Positions 33,324 to 45,500 are shown, counted from the stretch's first letter. The stretch: 64,000 nt of DNA from Rhipicephalus microplus (GCF_043290135.1 NC_134702.1:91425819-91489818); one strand, 5' to 3'. Program-made: numbers and translations. Notes: generated by a model from the letters alone, not told the origin.

Positions 33324-33662
33324 GCTAAAACCCTACTTGGGAAAGCTGGACACAGGAAAACAGGATTCCCCTTACATTGCAGACTATATATATAGTGGCT
33401 ACAATTTAAGGGGAATACCTTACTACAGGTAAATGCACTCTTTTATAACGTGCAGTTTTATAAGTTTTGTTTCTTTACTCGTTAATTTTTATTTTCGGTA
33501 CCACTGTTTTTTTCCCCGCTGCAGAACTTACAAAATTGGAGCAGCTAAAATGATGCAAACCTCGACGTCTCCACATCAAACCAGTTTGAGCAAAACATAA
33601 CAAAACAAAACTGTTATACACCATAGAAGGAGTCAAAGCTGGGCCAGTTGGTCACAGTATAC

Positions 33663-33890
33663 GTGAACCTATTTTAACACAGCGCACGACTACGCTGACA
33701 CAAGAGAATAAGGGACAAACCGCAGCGCTGACTCGCAACTGAATTTTTTTATTGAAAAAAAAATCATGCACAGAAAAGGAACGCTTCAACCTTCACACCC
33801 ATATGACCACACCAAGGCAGGAAAAACGTTGTTTGTCGTTTCTTATTTTGTGTCAGCGTAGTCGTGCGCAGTGGTAAAATATGTTCATGT
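33663..33890. repeat. Inverted repeat, about 58-bp arms
   Basis: GCGCACGACTACGCTGACAC near 33682 is the exact reverse complement of GTGTCAGCGTAGTCGTGCGC near 33851. Pairing extends outward (GTGAACCTATTTTAACACAG against TTTTACCACT/ATGTTCAC) and inward (GGGACAAAC against GTTTGTCG) with mismatches. The loop contains CAGCGCTGACTCGCAACTGA and an A9 run. This may be a snap-back retroelement end; I recall similar words at Penelope-like termini but cannot confirm it. Confidence 0.6.
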
Positions 33891-35368
33891 AATACACCAC
33901 TCTGACTTATTGGGCAAGTCTGTCCGAGGCGAACCGCTAACAAATTAAATGAGCGAGAGATAACTCAAAGTGCTTACGGTAACACTCCAATATTACACGT
34001 GTAAAGAGGGCACATATATCACTACGAGCAGGCCGGGCCAAGCAATCCGGTCCTAACTGCAGAACCAGAATGAAATGATACCCTACGTCGAACGCCGTTC
34101 GATGAACGAACCCGAAATTGGCGGTTATATGCCCGCATGACAAGCGTGCGTAATTGCACCTTTGGAAGCGGCGTTAACTAAGCGGCCCTCAGGCGCGCCT
34201 CCTTCATATAGCGTATACGTGACTGGAAACTTTTCATGAAGAGACCAATGCACGCAGTCTAAGCGTGAACCAATCACGTCCGTCGGAACAGTTTGTCAAT
34301 GAGAAAGCCCGTTAAAGCGATAAGCTGACTGTTTACATTCGGCCGATGATGTTGCTTAAACGCTTCGCTTCATGCATACGAGACAGTACTCGCATACGAT
34401 TTCCCCAAGCTCTGAGCGAGAACGGAACGGAAATGAATAAGCAGAAATGGATGAGAGAAAAAAAAAAAAACGTGCGTGCAGCGGATGACGACGGCGCCAT
34501 CTTGCGCACCCTCGACCACAAATCGCCACCCCCCCCCCCTCTCTCTCATAATACGCCATTCGTGCCCACTCGACGTCCCTAATGGTTTTGCCTTTTTTCC
34601 GCCGCAAACAAATGCGTTTGTGTCGTTCACTCCCACTTGGTTTTCAGGGGGCGTATGTGCGCCTACTTGTGACACTTCGCTAATTTGCCAACTCTGCCTT
34701 CATCTATTTTCTCGTCTTCGTAATTTTTTATTCGTTCAGCATTTGCCTGCGTGTAACACTGTGTTTCCGTTGGCTAACGCAACGCTAGAGCATTTTTTTT
34801 CTTTTCTCCTCAGTTTGCTGCGCGCACGCATGAGTCTACGAAAGTCGCGCGCAAGTCTCCACGTTGGTCGCTCGACAAAAAAAAAAAAAAAATGGCCATC
34901 ATGCTACCGCTCGTGCATGCAGCCGCTCCGCGAGGAGGGAACGTAATGGGCGGTTACGTCCGAGTCGATAGCAGAGTCTTGTGCGGTGATAAATAGGCGA
35001 GAGCCACCGGTGACTGCGCGTCGCGCCATCGCTCTGTGCATCCCGAAAACGCACGCGCCCAAGCGGCCAGCCGAGGCGGGCCACCTAGAAAGCATTGACG
35101 GTAAAGCCGCGCGTTCCGTAACCTTTCTTTTATCATTTACGTTACTTTTTTTCCGCTATATATTGGTTCGCTTCTTCGGTGCGTGAGCACGAAGCAGGTC
35201 ATTACCAAGAATGGTTTTCTTCAATACGGCATTCGTCGTCTATGTACACAATGCATACGGCAAGCACCCGTGTTTCTGCTCGCACGTATATCTCGGCCGT
35301 GACGTGGCTAAAATTGATTTCGGCGCTTGCGACGTACAAAAGAATAGGATCCTAGATCAGTGACTAGC
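33891..35368. other. No gene recognised
   Basis: Several short ORFs on both strands and poly(A)/poly(C) tracts (34462, 34530, 34876). The higher CpG part at 34.9-35.1 kb has overlapping open frames but no recognised domain. Confidence 0.4.
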
Positions 35369-35590
35369 CCCCGTATTCACAAACGCCCCTCTACTCGACT
35401 TTCACCTTTCACTTGACAGAGTTGAGCACTGCGCCACCACTCGGCTAAAAATGACGCTGCGCTACTCAGGAATTGCGGCAGATTATAGCTGATATGCAGC
35501 GATTTGCCGTGCCTAAAGATGGCGCTCCTATCGATTTTTTTTCAGGTGGAGGTGAAGCATTGAGTGAAAGGACGTTCTAGAATACGATGG
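35369..35590. mobile_element. Short MITE with imperfect TIRs
   Basis: The left end CCCCGTATTCACAAACG and right end CGTTCTAGAATACGATGG are imperfect reverse complements. Next inward, CTTTCACCTTTCACTTG pairs loosely with GGTGAAGCATTGAGTGAAAG. About 220 bp with no coding potential. I could not define a target duplication. Confidence 0.5.
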
Positions 35591-37130
35591 TAGAAGCTGG
35601 AGGGAAGGGAGATACCTTCACCTGGGGTGTGTGCTTACAAAAAAAAAAAAAATGCGAGCCGGCTTTTCGTCATCGTGTCTGTCCCATTCACGACATCTCT
35701 TATCGCGCTACAAAATAATGGAATACCGACTAGTCCGATTCACATTGGTAAGCACTAGGGAGATAAACAGAAGGTGTGGAGGGTCAAGGTTGGGATGGGG
35801 AGAGGCAAAGAATGAAACCCCGAAGTCACAAATTACCTTCCGTGTTTGTATAAGCAGGCAGCACAGAGCGCTAGAATTATTTACCATGCGCCGATGTTTG
35901 GTAACAACAACGACTTATTTCGCGTGGATCAATGTTGCATCGTACCGACATAAACTCACGTGGGAAACCTATAAGACTTTCGTGGTAACAACACGCTTGT
36001 GGAGTTGTTCACATTCATGTACACGACCCTTTCGAATGCATTCTTACACGTATGTATTTCATGCGTACGCCGCTTTATACACTCTAACCACGCGCAAGCG
36101 TGCGTGGTGAGAACCCTTAGCATGTATATAACACACAAATAATATAGACGTGCCAGCAAGCGCGAGCGCATTGGCCTCATCGCGAGTACCGCACTGCGGC
36201 TTACCGGTTAAGAGCTTTCTTTTTTTCTTTCTGGCAAGTATGGGAAAGAAAGAACGAAAGAAGGAATGATGAGTGAAGACTGAAGAGGAGGGCAGACCTC
36301 CTAATGGTTTCGATGCGTGCCAGGAAAGCACGGCTGTATACTTAGGTGCCATTCCTTTGTGTTGCGTTTCGTACTTTTATCGAGCGCGGTAATTGTTTCT
36401 ACCCATGCAGAACAAGGCGCGGCGGCGCAGACGAACTGTTTTTGCAAACGTGTGCGCGTCATCTCTGGACTAACCCAAATAAAGATAAAAAAAAATAAAT
36501 GCTCATTTTTTTTGTCTTCCCCGTAAAAGGAACGCGCATGCATGCATACTTATACGCCATAGTGATGTGTACACACTGATGTTTCTCGTGCTGTGAGGCC
36601 TTCCGCGACGGCGGCGGTCATTCGAACGGAGCACGCACGCATACGGAAACAACGCCGGCCGCGCCTCGTCACGTGATTTGCTCGACAACGTGCGTACACC
36701 ACCCTTGACCGGGTCTACGCATGCGTGAAGGACGACACGTAACGCCTTTTCTCTCTGTCTGATCAACAACTTCCTTCTCTCCCTAAATGTGCCAAGATAT
36801 AAGAGAGAGAGAGAGAGAGAGAAAATGAAAAAATGAAAGAAGTGGTGCAGGAACATGCGAGACGCCCCTGAGAAGTATGTTGGTGAATGTATGAAGAGTA
36901 GCAAAAACGCACTCTTTATGGGGTCCTGGTTAAATGTTGGCTATAGGCAGGAAACTCGACGAAAAATGTCCGGTTTTCTGGCTATATCTAGCCCAGTAAA
37001 CGAAACCTGGTAAAGAGTGAAATGTCGTCTTTTGTCCTGCGCACGCCCCGCTCTGTAGAGCGGAGGTCGTGGTCCTGCGTGTGCTACGGCGTCTCGATTT
37101 GAAGCCTTAAAACTCCCTTTAGTCCTCGTG
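35591..37130. other. No gene recognised
   Basis: Short ORFs without domains, an A13 tract near 35640 and a (GA)n run near 36802-36822. Confidence 0.4.
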
Positions 37131-37155
37131 TTTAAGCGTTGTGTTAACGCTTAAA
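37131..37155. repeat. Perfect 10-bp hairpin
   Basis: TTTAAGCGTT and AACGCTTAAA around the loop GTGTT. A related word, TTTTAAGCGTGATTATAGTCAC, follows within 50 bp (here shortened as TTTTAAGCGTGA). Confidence 0.7.
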
Positions 37156-37885
37156 ATCGTGACTATGTATAGGTGTGGTTTTAAGCGTGATTATAGTCAC
37201 AAGCGTTGCGTAATACATATAGATAGATGTGTGGAGCTCTGAGTGTCTGCTGACACCTTGAATGGAACATATGTCGGCGTACTCTTGCACCGACATTGTA
37301 TCACATCATAGTAAAGGTGTTTTTTTTTTTTAGCATAGAGCAACACCACGAACAGATCTTGCGCAACCTTGCACAGTCTTACGAATATGCGAGAGAATAC
37401 ATGTCACCCGTCGGCTTGCTTAGAAACTATATTTTTTCGCACCCGTCATGCCGACGTCATTGCTGACGCGCCTCACCGCGATTAACTGCCACTCCCACCG
37501 TGTGTGTTTAGGATCAGTGTATTAAGCACTCCTATAAATTAAGAAAATTTCTGTAACCATTTCAAATGTCGTTTTTGCCGTTCTTGTGTTCTTCTACTGT
37601 GTTTCACTTGCATGGTATACCAGAGAATGCACCTCTTCTCGTTTCGCGGCACCATTGTGTCTAAATCTTGATTTTGAGAGACTTTTCATCCACCTCTGCA
37701 TATTCCAGAGCTCCGAATCGCTCGTGGTCTCTGGATTATCAGTAGACTGTGTATACTTTAAAACCTCGTTTATAGTAACCGAACAACACTACACTAATAT
37801 CTGACTACAAAATAAATTTATTGCCACGTCCTACCAAGGTCAATGGTGTTAGTCTTGTTCGCGTCCAGTCAAACGCCGACATTTA

Positions 37886-38340
37886 TACCGGGTGTTCAAA
37901 ATTAAGCTTTATGATTTTTTTAAAATTAGGCGCTCGAAGGCACGTGAGAACCACTTGTGCAAATAAGTTAAGCGGCCAGGGGGACAGAAAGTTAGATGAT
38001 AATTATCGCTGTCAGCAGCCCAATTAACTAAAATTTAATAATTAACTTTTTACTGGCTGCGGTAAGTTGGCATGTTTATATTGAAAAAATGTAGGCAGTG
38101 GTGTTTGTACACAGTTTCAGTTGGAAGATTTTTTCTAGCACGCCTGTGTTCCGAGATATCCGGCTCCAAAGTTTAATTGTCTTTCGCACGATTACGCATG
38201 CAAGAGGGTGAGGGTCCGCGCAAAGCTCCTCCCTAAAGTGACGCATCTGTTGCGTGTGGTGTTTAGTGTGTGAAGAGGGTGGAAGCGTAGGCATAGGTGA
38301 TAGCAATTACCCTTGCCCTCTTCGGCCGGCGAAATCAAAA
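37886..38340. repeat. Left terminal inverted repeat (455 bp)
   Basis: Pairs base for base with 39985-40439. By eye I find one mismatch, near the inner edge (GGCCGGCG against GGCCGTCG). The 76-codon open frames on both arms translate identically, which fits the near-identity. Confidence 0.95.
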
Positions 38341-38564
38341 TGTGACAGCGCGGTGCGCCATGAGCCTTACGCATGATCCTGATGAACGCGATAACAGGAG
38401 ACCATTTTTCGCGACGTTTTTTCGTGACTTTAGATCACACTGAGACATCTTCTTGTGAACGCGTTAGCAGGACCGTCCTGCACTAGGGTGCCTCCGGTTA
38501 GAGCACAGCGTCTCTGCATTGAAGGTCTACCAAGGAAATCCACGTGGAGTCCTTTCGAGCTAAT

Positions 38565-39647
38565 ATGGCTGCTTCTGGCGTGAGGTATTCTACCAAAGTA
38601 AAAGTAGACGTGGTGCTTGCAATGGCTGAAATGAATGGCAACGCTTCGTTAGCAATGGAGCTTTACGCGTCTCGCCACCCACACCGTCCCCTTCCAACAA
38701 GGCCCACTTTCACAAACCTGTTTCGACGCTTCTGCACAACAGGCTCTGTCCACCTTCCGAGACGGACCAGGAAGGCAATCGTCGATGAAGACTTTGAAAT
38801 CGACGTTGTCGCGTGCGTAACCTCGATGCCAGAGCTCAGCATCCGACAGATTGCCGATCAGTGCGGTCGCAGCATCGGAACAGTCACAAATGTTTTAAGA
38901 AAGCACAAGTTCCCTCCATATCACGTTTACCTTCATCAGGACCTAAATGAGGCGGACTTTGAAAGGCGAGTTGACTTCTGCAATTGGGGCCTCATCAAAA
39001 CTGATCAAGAAAATGACTTTTTGCACAGAATAATTTGGACTGATGAAGCTCGGTTTTGCCGAAATGGAAGTGTTAATCTTCACAACGCCCATTATTGGGC
39101 ACAAGAAAACCCACACTGGCTGAGGCAGCACAAGCATCAAGTTCGCTGGAGTGTGAATGTGTGGTGCGGCATACTCGGGGACAGGATCATCGGACCTCAC
39201 TTTTTTGAGGACAACTTGAACGGAAAGATGTACACAGAAGAAATATTACGTGTTGTCATTGATGATCTTGTCTGCAGTCTTTCCCTGAATGACCTGCGCC
39301 AGGTATGGTTTCAGCACGATGGAGCACCACCACATTTTTCTACCAGGGCGAAGAACTGGTTGGACAGACGTTTTCCACAACAGTGGATTGGGCGCGCAGG
39401 AGCGATGTTTTGGCCACCAAGATCACCTGACCTTTCTCCGCTCGACTTTTTCCTTTGGGGCTACGTTAAAGATCGAGTTTACGTAACAGAGCCCAGCGAT
39501 GTTAATGACATGAAGGACAGGATAACATCTGCCTGTGCGAGTATTCCTGCAGAAGTACTGCGCCGAGTCATCGAGTCGACGCGACAGCGGTTCATGCTTT
39601 GCGTTGCTGCCGAAGGCAGGCATTTTGAACACTTTTTGGGGCATTGA
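38565..39647 (+). CDS. Mariner/Tc1-like DD41D transposase
   Basis: A 360-codon ORF, full length for this superfamily. I start at the ATG at 38565; the open frame begins 7 codons earlier only with GTG. The N-terminal helix-turn-helix region (about 1-120) carries YSTKVKVDVVLAMAEMNGNA (DUF4817-like) and SIRQIADQCGRSIGTVTNVL, and should bind the TIRs. The catalytic core has WTDEARF (Asp160), WFQHDGAPPHF (Asp252) and SPDLSPLDFFLWG (Asp294). There are 91 residues between the first two acids and 41 between the last two, so the triad is DD41D, not the DD34D of mariner or DD34E of Tc1. It should catalyse cut-and-paste DNA transposition into TA in the nucleus. An AATAAA lies at 39779-39784, about 130 bp after the stop. 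No frameshift or stop is seen. Confidence 0.93.
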   Translation: MAASGVRYSTKVKVDVVLAMAEMNGNASLAMELYASRHPHRPLPTRPTFTNLFRRFCTTGSVHLPRRTRKAIVDEDFEIDVVACVTSMPELSIRQIADQCGRSIGTVTNVLRKHKFPPYHVYLHQDLNEADFERRVDFCNWGLIKTDQENDFLHRIIWTDEARFCRNGSVNLHNAHYWAQENPHWLRQHKHQVRWSVNVWCGILGDRIIGPHFFEDNLNGKMYTEEILRVVIDDLVCSLSLNDLRQVWFQHDGAPPHFSTRAKNWLDRRFPQQWIGRAGAMFWPPRSPDLSPLDFFLWGYVKDRVYVTEPSDVNDMKDRITSACASIPAEVLRRVIESTRQRFMLCVAAEGRHFEHFLGH

Positions 39648-39984
39648 CGTCTTGAGAGGTGAAGAGTTTCGATGAGATTTGTGCATGACCGAAATATGCT
39701 TATGTAGCAGCAGGAAATATGCGTTAGCAAGGATAAAACTGTTTCAGTTATTATTGGTGGAGTTGTTGCTCTTGTTTCAATAAAAGTTACAGTACTCGGA
39801 CATCAGCAGTCACGCTATTCGCGTAGCCCAGGCAACGACCACGCATGCTTCTCTAGTGATTATTACGCACGCGCACTGGCATCCAGATTCTCCGCTCGCA
39901 CCATTATCTCGGCATGGTATCTGCCACTATCGTTAGAGGCTCTGCAGTTGCGTGTTACGACACTGGTTGCAAGCGTTCTTCGAT

Positions 39985-40439
39985 TTTTGATTTCGACGGC
40001 CGAAGAGGGCAAGGGTAATTGCTATCACCTATGCCTACGCTTCCACCCTCTTCACACACTAAACACCACACGCAACAGATGCGTCACTTTAGGGAGGAGC
40101 TTTGCGCGGACCCTCACCCTCTTGCATGCGTAATCGTGCGAAAGACAATTAAACTTTGGAGCCGGATATCTCGGAACACAGGCGTGCTAGAAAAAATCTT
40201 CCAACTGAAACTGTGTACAAACACCACTGCCTACATTTTTTCAATATAAACATGCCAACTTACCGCAGCCAGTAAAAAGTTAATTATTAAATTTTAGTTA
40301 ATTGGGCTGCTGACAGCGATAATTATCATCTAACTTTCTGTCCCCCTGGCCGCTTAACTTATTTGCACAAGTGGTTCTCACGTGCCTTCGAGCGCCTAAT
40401 TTTAAAAAAATCATAAAGCTTAATTTTGAACACCCGGTA
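39985..40439. repeat. Right terminal inverted repeat (455 bp)
   Basis: Reverse complement of 37886-38340, ending GAACACCCGGTA and followed by TA. Confidence 0.95.
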
Positions 40440-43400
40440 TAGTGACACTGACCTTGCCGTCCAGGCATGTGCCGTCGTAGAACTCATTCCATGCGGTTCA
40501 TGTGTGTGCATATACCCTTGATCCCAGGATGCGGTTATTAGAGTGCTGGTAAATTGTAATACGTTACGTCTTTAACTGAACTAGCTCTATGCCACTCGTA
40601 GTTGCGACCGTGTTCCCGAAAAGCAATAAGAGACAGGGAAATGAGTGGTGTTCCATGAGTTACCGCGTAGTCTGAGGTGCATTGCAGGCCGAGTTGCAGT
40701 CTTATATATAGACGCAATCATAACGGGAAAACATACTATGCATGAAGTCAAGGAAAGCATATATATGAGCTCTTATTTGAATTTAACTGAAATGCAGAGA
40801 CTTCCAATATTATGGGTTTGGTATACCCGCTGCCAACAAGCCCTTTTTTTGTCCAATTTAATTATTTTAGATATCATAATTAGTAATCTTTATCAGCAAA
40901 AAACCCCTCTCATTTCGTACTGATTCAATTGTAAACAAACAGCATCCGCGCATTTTATACCATTACACGAGAGAGAGAGAGAGCCTCTAATCTTACTAAC
41001 GTAAAGATTACCAACACCAAACAATGACGATTGGCCTACCAGGAATGTAGTTGTTCCCTTTTACCATGTCGACCCCAGAAATTGTCACTGTTTCTCTATA
41101 ATTGTCCCCGTTCTCTCCCTACACTTGAGAACTAAGCCTTCAGCATTACGTTTCGCTATACGCACCACCTTCTCCGCCACCTTTTTCTTCACAGTTGATG
41201 GTGTGAGGAGGTTAATTAGGTAAATATAAAGATCCCTGCAAAAAACGCCGTACTGTCATGGCGAGGAAGTTAACCATGTCGGGAAATTGAGTCAGGAGAT
41301 ATTTCCTGTTCGGCGGCCTCTGATGACGCGTAACTCCCCCGTCTTTAATAAAATATATACCGTCTCGTACGGATAACGCACATTTAGCGACTCTTTATAA
41401 CGCACGTTTCCAGACTCCTTGTACATACCCAGTTGCCTAATCTAAGCCGACTTATTTATTGGATAACGATCGACTCAACCTGAGCTCGCATCTACACGGT
41501 ACTGCGTTTCAATAGCTTTCAAAAGGCTGTGAAGCATTGACTCAGTTAACTTAAGCAGCTTGAGTGATCGGCTGGCCTGTATCGTAGAAGTGAAGCAGCC
41601 TCGCCAACTGCGAACTAAATTGAACCTACCGTTGCGTGTCTATTATGTCGGTGTCAGGGGCAGAGTGATCAGAGGCCTGGAAATAGAGGAAACCGCTTCA
41701 GTAGCTCATTCCTTGATGCGATTTATAGTTTTCACTGCATTGTAAGAAGGTGGCATGGCGGAGAGTACACTAAGAGCTTGCACCGTGGTGTGATTTTTAA
41801 TAAAACACCCCCGCTTAAAGAATAACATGACATTTCAGTTCCTCCCTGTATGTCATCGCATCAAGGTAGCCACCACCATAGAAAACTTGATCAAGGTGTG
41901 ACGGGGATATACGGTGTGTTGATTCCTGCAGATGCCTGTTCAAGAACGTTTTCAGTATTGTTTTGTTTTTCGGGCAACGCAAATAACGCGAAAACACAAA
42001 AGAACCGCACTTTTAGTACTGCGTCTGTTTGTTCTAGGCCATAGTGTTGTTAGCTCGACACGAGGAGGCTGCAAATGCTGCACCAACAACCCCGAATTTC
42101 CACGCTGTGGGTTTGAGAACAACATGCTTAAACGAATATGCCGCGCGAAGGACGAATTCTCGGGCGGTCACTTTGGCGGCATATCGCGAGAGTCGACACC
42201 TGCAGCGCATACGCAAAATAATCTTACGAAGCGAGACATCTTCGATTTAGGCGCACGTTTCGCAGTTACTGATATTAGCTTTGCGAGTCACCAATCGTGT
42301 CTCAATTTTGTACTGTTTTGTACTGTTTGTTGTGTTATGACAGCTTCACGATGAAAACTGTTGCGTAAAAATAAGAGCAGTAGCGACGGCAACCCGCACA
42401 GACACCAACATCTCCAATTGATTGTATTCAATAACAAAGAAAGGCTCCCATTCGACGGCTCTCGCTGTTTAGTGACTCCCCGAGGTTTACGTTACGTAAC
42501 GTAACCAAAGCAGTGGCAAGTTAACACAGCGTGCCAGCATTGGATCCTCTAGAGTTACTTCCTACTTTGCTCACACAGTTAACAACTTTACTTAAAGAGT
42601 GAACACCGTACTCGATTTCCCGCGCCTGCTTAGAAACCCGCAAATGCAATGTCTGCAGTAAAATGCATAGCGAGCTTTTGCCAATCGATTACTAATCACG
42701 TATCGTGGTTGAAAAAAAAAAATAAAATCTAATATCGACAAACTTAACACTCCTTTTACTCTCGACAAACGCAAGAACTCTCGCATGTGTATGTATGATT
42801 ACATTTAATGAGGTCGGGCAATGGCAGGCATAAGGTAAACTTAAGTCGTGACGCTCTATATGACCACAGTTTTCTTCGTAAATACTCTATGGCCATGTAG
42901 TTTTCTGTCCAGCAAATGCGGAGAGCACTTTCAGAAAAAAGCAGTTTCGCAGCTCATATTTTGACAAGAAATCTCATCAGCGGCGCTTCAATATCGATAT
43001 TGATGATGACTGCAAGCGCTCAACGACTTCAGGCACATGAAAGGCTCTAAGTATGGAGGCTGGCCCGGAGTAATGTTTCGCTAGCAGTTACCTGGGTGGG
43101 ATGTCATAACTGCTGTTTTATCATTAATTTGTTTCCCCAATATATGAGTACATATGAAAGTAGTAATGAGTATACATGTCTGCCGACCTTTCGAATGAAG
43201 TATTGCAGCGACACAGATGCGAGAATGTAGAACAGCTTAACAGCAGCTAGAAAAAGTGATTTCATAATAGCCGCACGGGCTTCCCATTTCATTAAAAGAG
43301 CCAAGATGGGCAAGCACCGAAGAAAGAACCAACACATGCGTCACGAAGTCGCAGCTTCTGGTTTCTGAAATCACTAACAAGCCTATATGGGCCCCGAGGT

Positions 43401-44038
43401 GGCTCAGTTATACAAGAAGAACGTTCGTTATACTTAGCCTTCGTTAAGTATAGTGTAGAATAATGAAGCTTAGGATTTCTTTTCATTAACGTTTAAATTT
43501 GTACACGTTTGTTTCTTGCGATATGTTTAGTATGGTTCATTATGCGAAATTTCCCAAACGTGTCAAAAAGCCTAATAAACAGAACAAGGTAGTTTCCACA
43601 CGCACATCCGCAGTTATCGCAAATGATGTCATTTATGACGTCAAGTCTCGTTGAATACGATCAATCTAGGAGGCAAGGCCTCACTTTCGTAGCTTTAAAT
43701 CAAAACGAATGAACACTTTTCAAATGCACGCGTCCTCATCGTTCCCGGTTTTCAGAAACTACATCCCACATTTGGCGTAATTCCAACCGGATGTCTCCTG
43801 AGGCCAACTATAAACCGCCAGAAAAAATTCAGAATTCGAGAAATAACTTCCGTAAGAGGCTGACTGACTAAAGCGCCGCACTTGTAGGTATACATATACA
43901 ACGCGCACGCATGCGTGTGTTATCCACCGCTCATTTTCAGTAATTTTGTAATCTAGGGTAAGAAAGTATGTACGAAGTGTGGAGCTTTGCTAAAGGAGCC
44001 ACTGCAACATTTTCCCGAGTTGCGTATGGGAGAGAGCT
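40440..44038. other. No gene recognised
   Basis: About 3.6 kb of mostly AT-rich sequence with a (GA)n run near 40970-40984 and an A10 run near 42712. A minus-strand ATG ORF at 43104-43337 (77 codons) is hydrophobic in places but matches nothing I know. Confidence 0.4.
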
Positions 44039-44560
44039 TTGACGAGGTTTGAGAATGAGAGGTGCCACGGTTCAGAGGAGAGAGAAAGGGAGAAAAGAGA
44101 AGGGCCACGCACTGCGGCGCTAAGAGCGGTCTCGTACGTCACCATGGTAACTGTTCATCGCCGCTCGGGATCTGTATTATTGATTGGCGGCCGGCGGCCG
44201 CCAATGAAAAGGCGAGGCCAGCGGCACCGCGCCTCGCGGTGACAAAAAGACGGGCGACGCGGGAGTCCACGCCGCGCTTGCTTTTATTGCTTGCCCAGTT
44301 GTCGCTACGGTTTACTTTTTTACTTTACGTGCGACGGGATTCTTTCACGGATTTTCGCGGGCGCTCGCGAATAGAGCTCTTTTATATCCCCACATATGGC
44401 AACAGCTGTTACAGGTCGAGCTACAGTTGAAATGTGATGTGTCGCAGACATGCTGCCATAGCGAGGACTGTAGGCGGCGTCGGGGATTCGTCGCTGTATG
44501 GGGCTTGCGCAGGGCACGCGTGTGACGTGACGAGCTTCTACAGCAGCTGCGCAGCTGACT
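44039..44560. promoter_or_regulatory. CpG-rich block with CCAAT palindrome, promoter candidate
   Basis: GC- and CpG-rich. At 44183-44205 ATTGGCGG and CCGCCAAT form an 11-bp-arm palindrome that puts an NF-Y-type CCAAT core on each strand. About 175 bp downstream is CTTTTATATCCC (44380), TATA-like. No downstream coding exon is recognised, so the target gene, if any, is unknown. Confidence 0.3.
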
Positions 44561-44948
44561 CGCCAGTTCTATGACTGCCTTCGCTGCGCATTCGTGCTGG
44601 GTGTTTATAACGGCTACTGTGTGGAATAACGCTCGGAAAGATTTCTCGTTTCGGAGGTCCTGCATGCTTGCTGGTTCTTGCTATACAACACATTTACCAT
44701 TCGAAAGGCAAATATATGCACTGTGAGTCGGTTCAGGCCGTAAGTTCTAACTACACGATGAACACGAACAATAATGAAAAAAATTGCGGGTCTATCTTGT
44801 TTTCGAACAAAACAGTTGTCATCTATCTCTATAACACGCACTTCCATCTCATAATCTTGTACGACATGTTCCTGCCGTGAAGTTGTGTCACGCCGAAACG
44901 CGACTGGGGTTCGTCAATGCATCGCACTATCACGGCGGGCTCAAAAAG

Positions 44949-45000
44949 CCGCAGAACAAGAAAGAAAGAAAGAAAAAAAAGAGAAAAAGAAAGAAAAAAG
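44949..45000. repeat. Purine-rich (GAAA)n tract
   Basis: AAGA/AAAG words directly before the GATA array, so two simple repeats are fused. Confidence 0.85.
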
Positions 45001-45005
45001 TAAGC

Positions 45006-45194
<189 letters not shown>

Positions 45195-45328
45195 GTGGTT
45201 GTCACATACAATCCTTTCGTGGGAACGGAAGGTCTCGAAGAAAAACGCACCTTTGCTTTCCACACTTTCAAGCACAACTAAAAGTAATGCTATACGCTAT
45301 ATAAAAAAAAAACAAGGACTAAAAAGGG

Positions 45329-45500
45329 CATAACTGAATGCAGGAACAGCGCAACCTAGAAGTAGTTACTTCGTAACTACGGAAGCGAAAAAAACAAGGA
45401 CAGAAAAGAGCGCTCTTTTCTGTCCTTGTTTTTTTCGCTTCCGTAGTTACGAAGTAACTACTTCTAGGTTGAGCTATAGCTGTTCCTGCATTCAGTTATG
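45329..45500. repeat. 172-bp palindrome with 60-bp perfect inner arms
   Basis: 45352-45411 is the exact reverse complement of 45412-45471, with no spacer (centre GAGC|GCTC). Outside, 45329-45350 and 45479-45500 are again perfect reverse complements, offset by 1 nt on the left and 7 nt on the right. The inner arms hold GAAAAAAACAAGGACAGAAA. The related word AACAAGGACTAAAA occurs just left of the palindrome. Confidence 0.95.

Larger units (their letters stand above)
37886..40439 (+). mobile_element. Complete mariner/Tc1-superfamily (ITm) transposon, long TIRs
   Basis: A 2,554-bp element with 455-bp terminal inverted repeats starting TACCGGGTGTTC. It is flanked by TA at 37884-37885 and 40440-40441, as expected for IS630-Tc1-mariner elements, which duplicate TA. 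If the inner TA is counted as the duplication, the limits move in by 2 bp on each side. It encodes one intact transposase (38565-39647). Near-identical TIRs, an intact frame and clean TA flanks point to a recent insertion that may still be able to move. Confidence 0.93.

Noticed and set aside
39423..39730. Minus-strand ORFs opposite the DD41D transposase
   Set aside because: Shadows of the real plus-strand gene.
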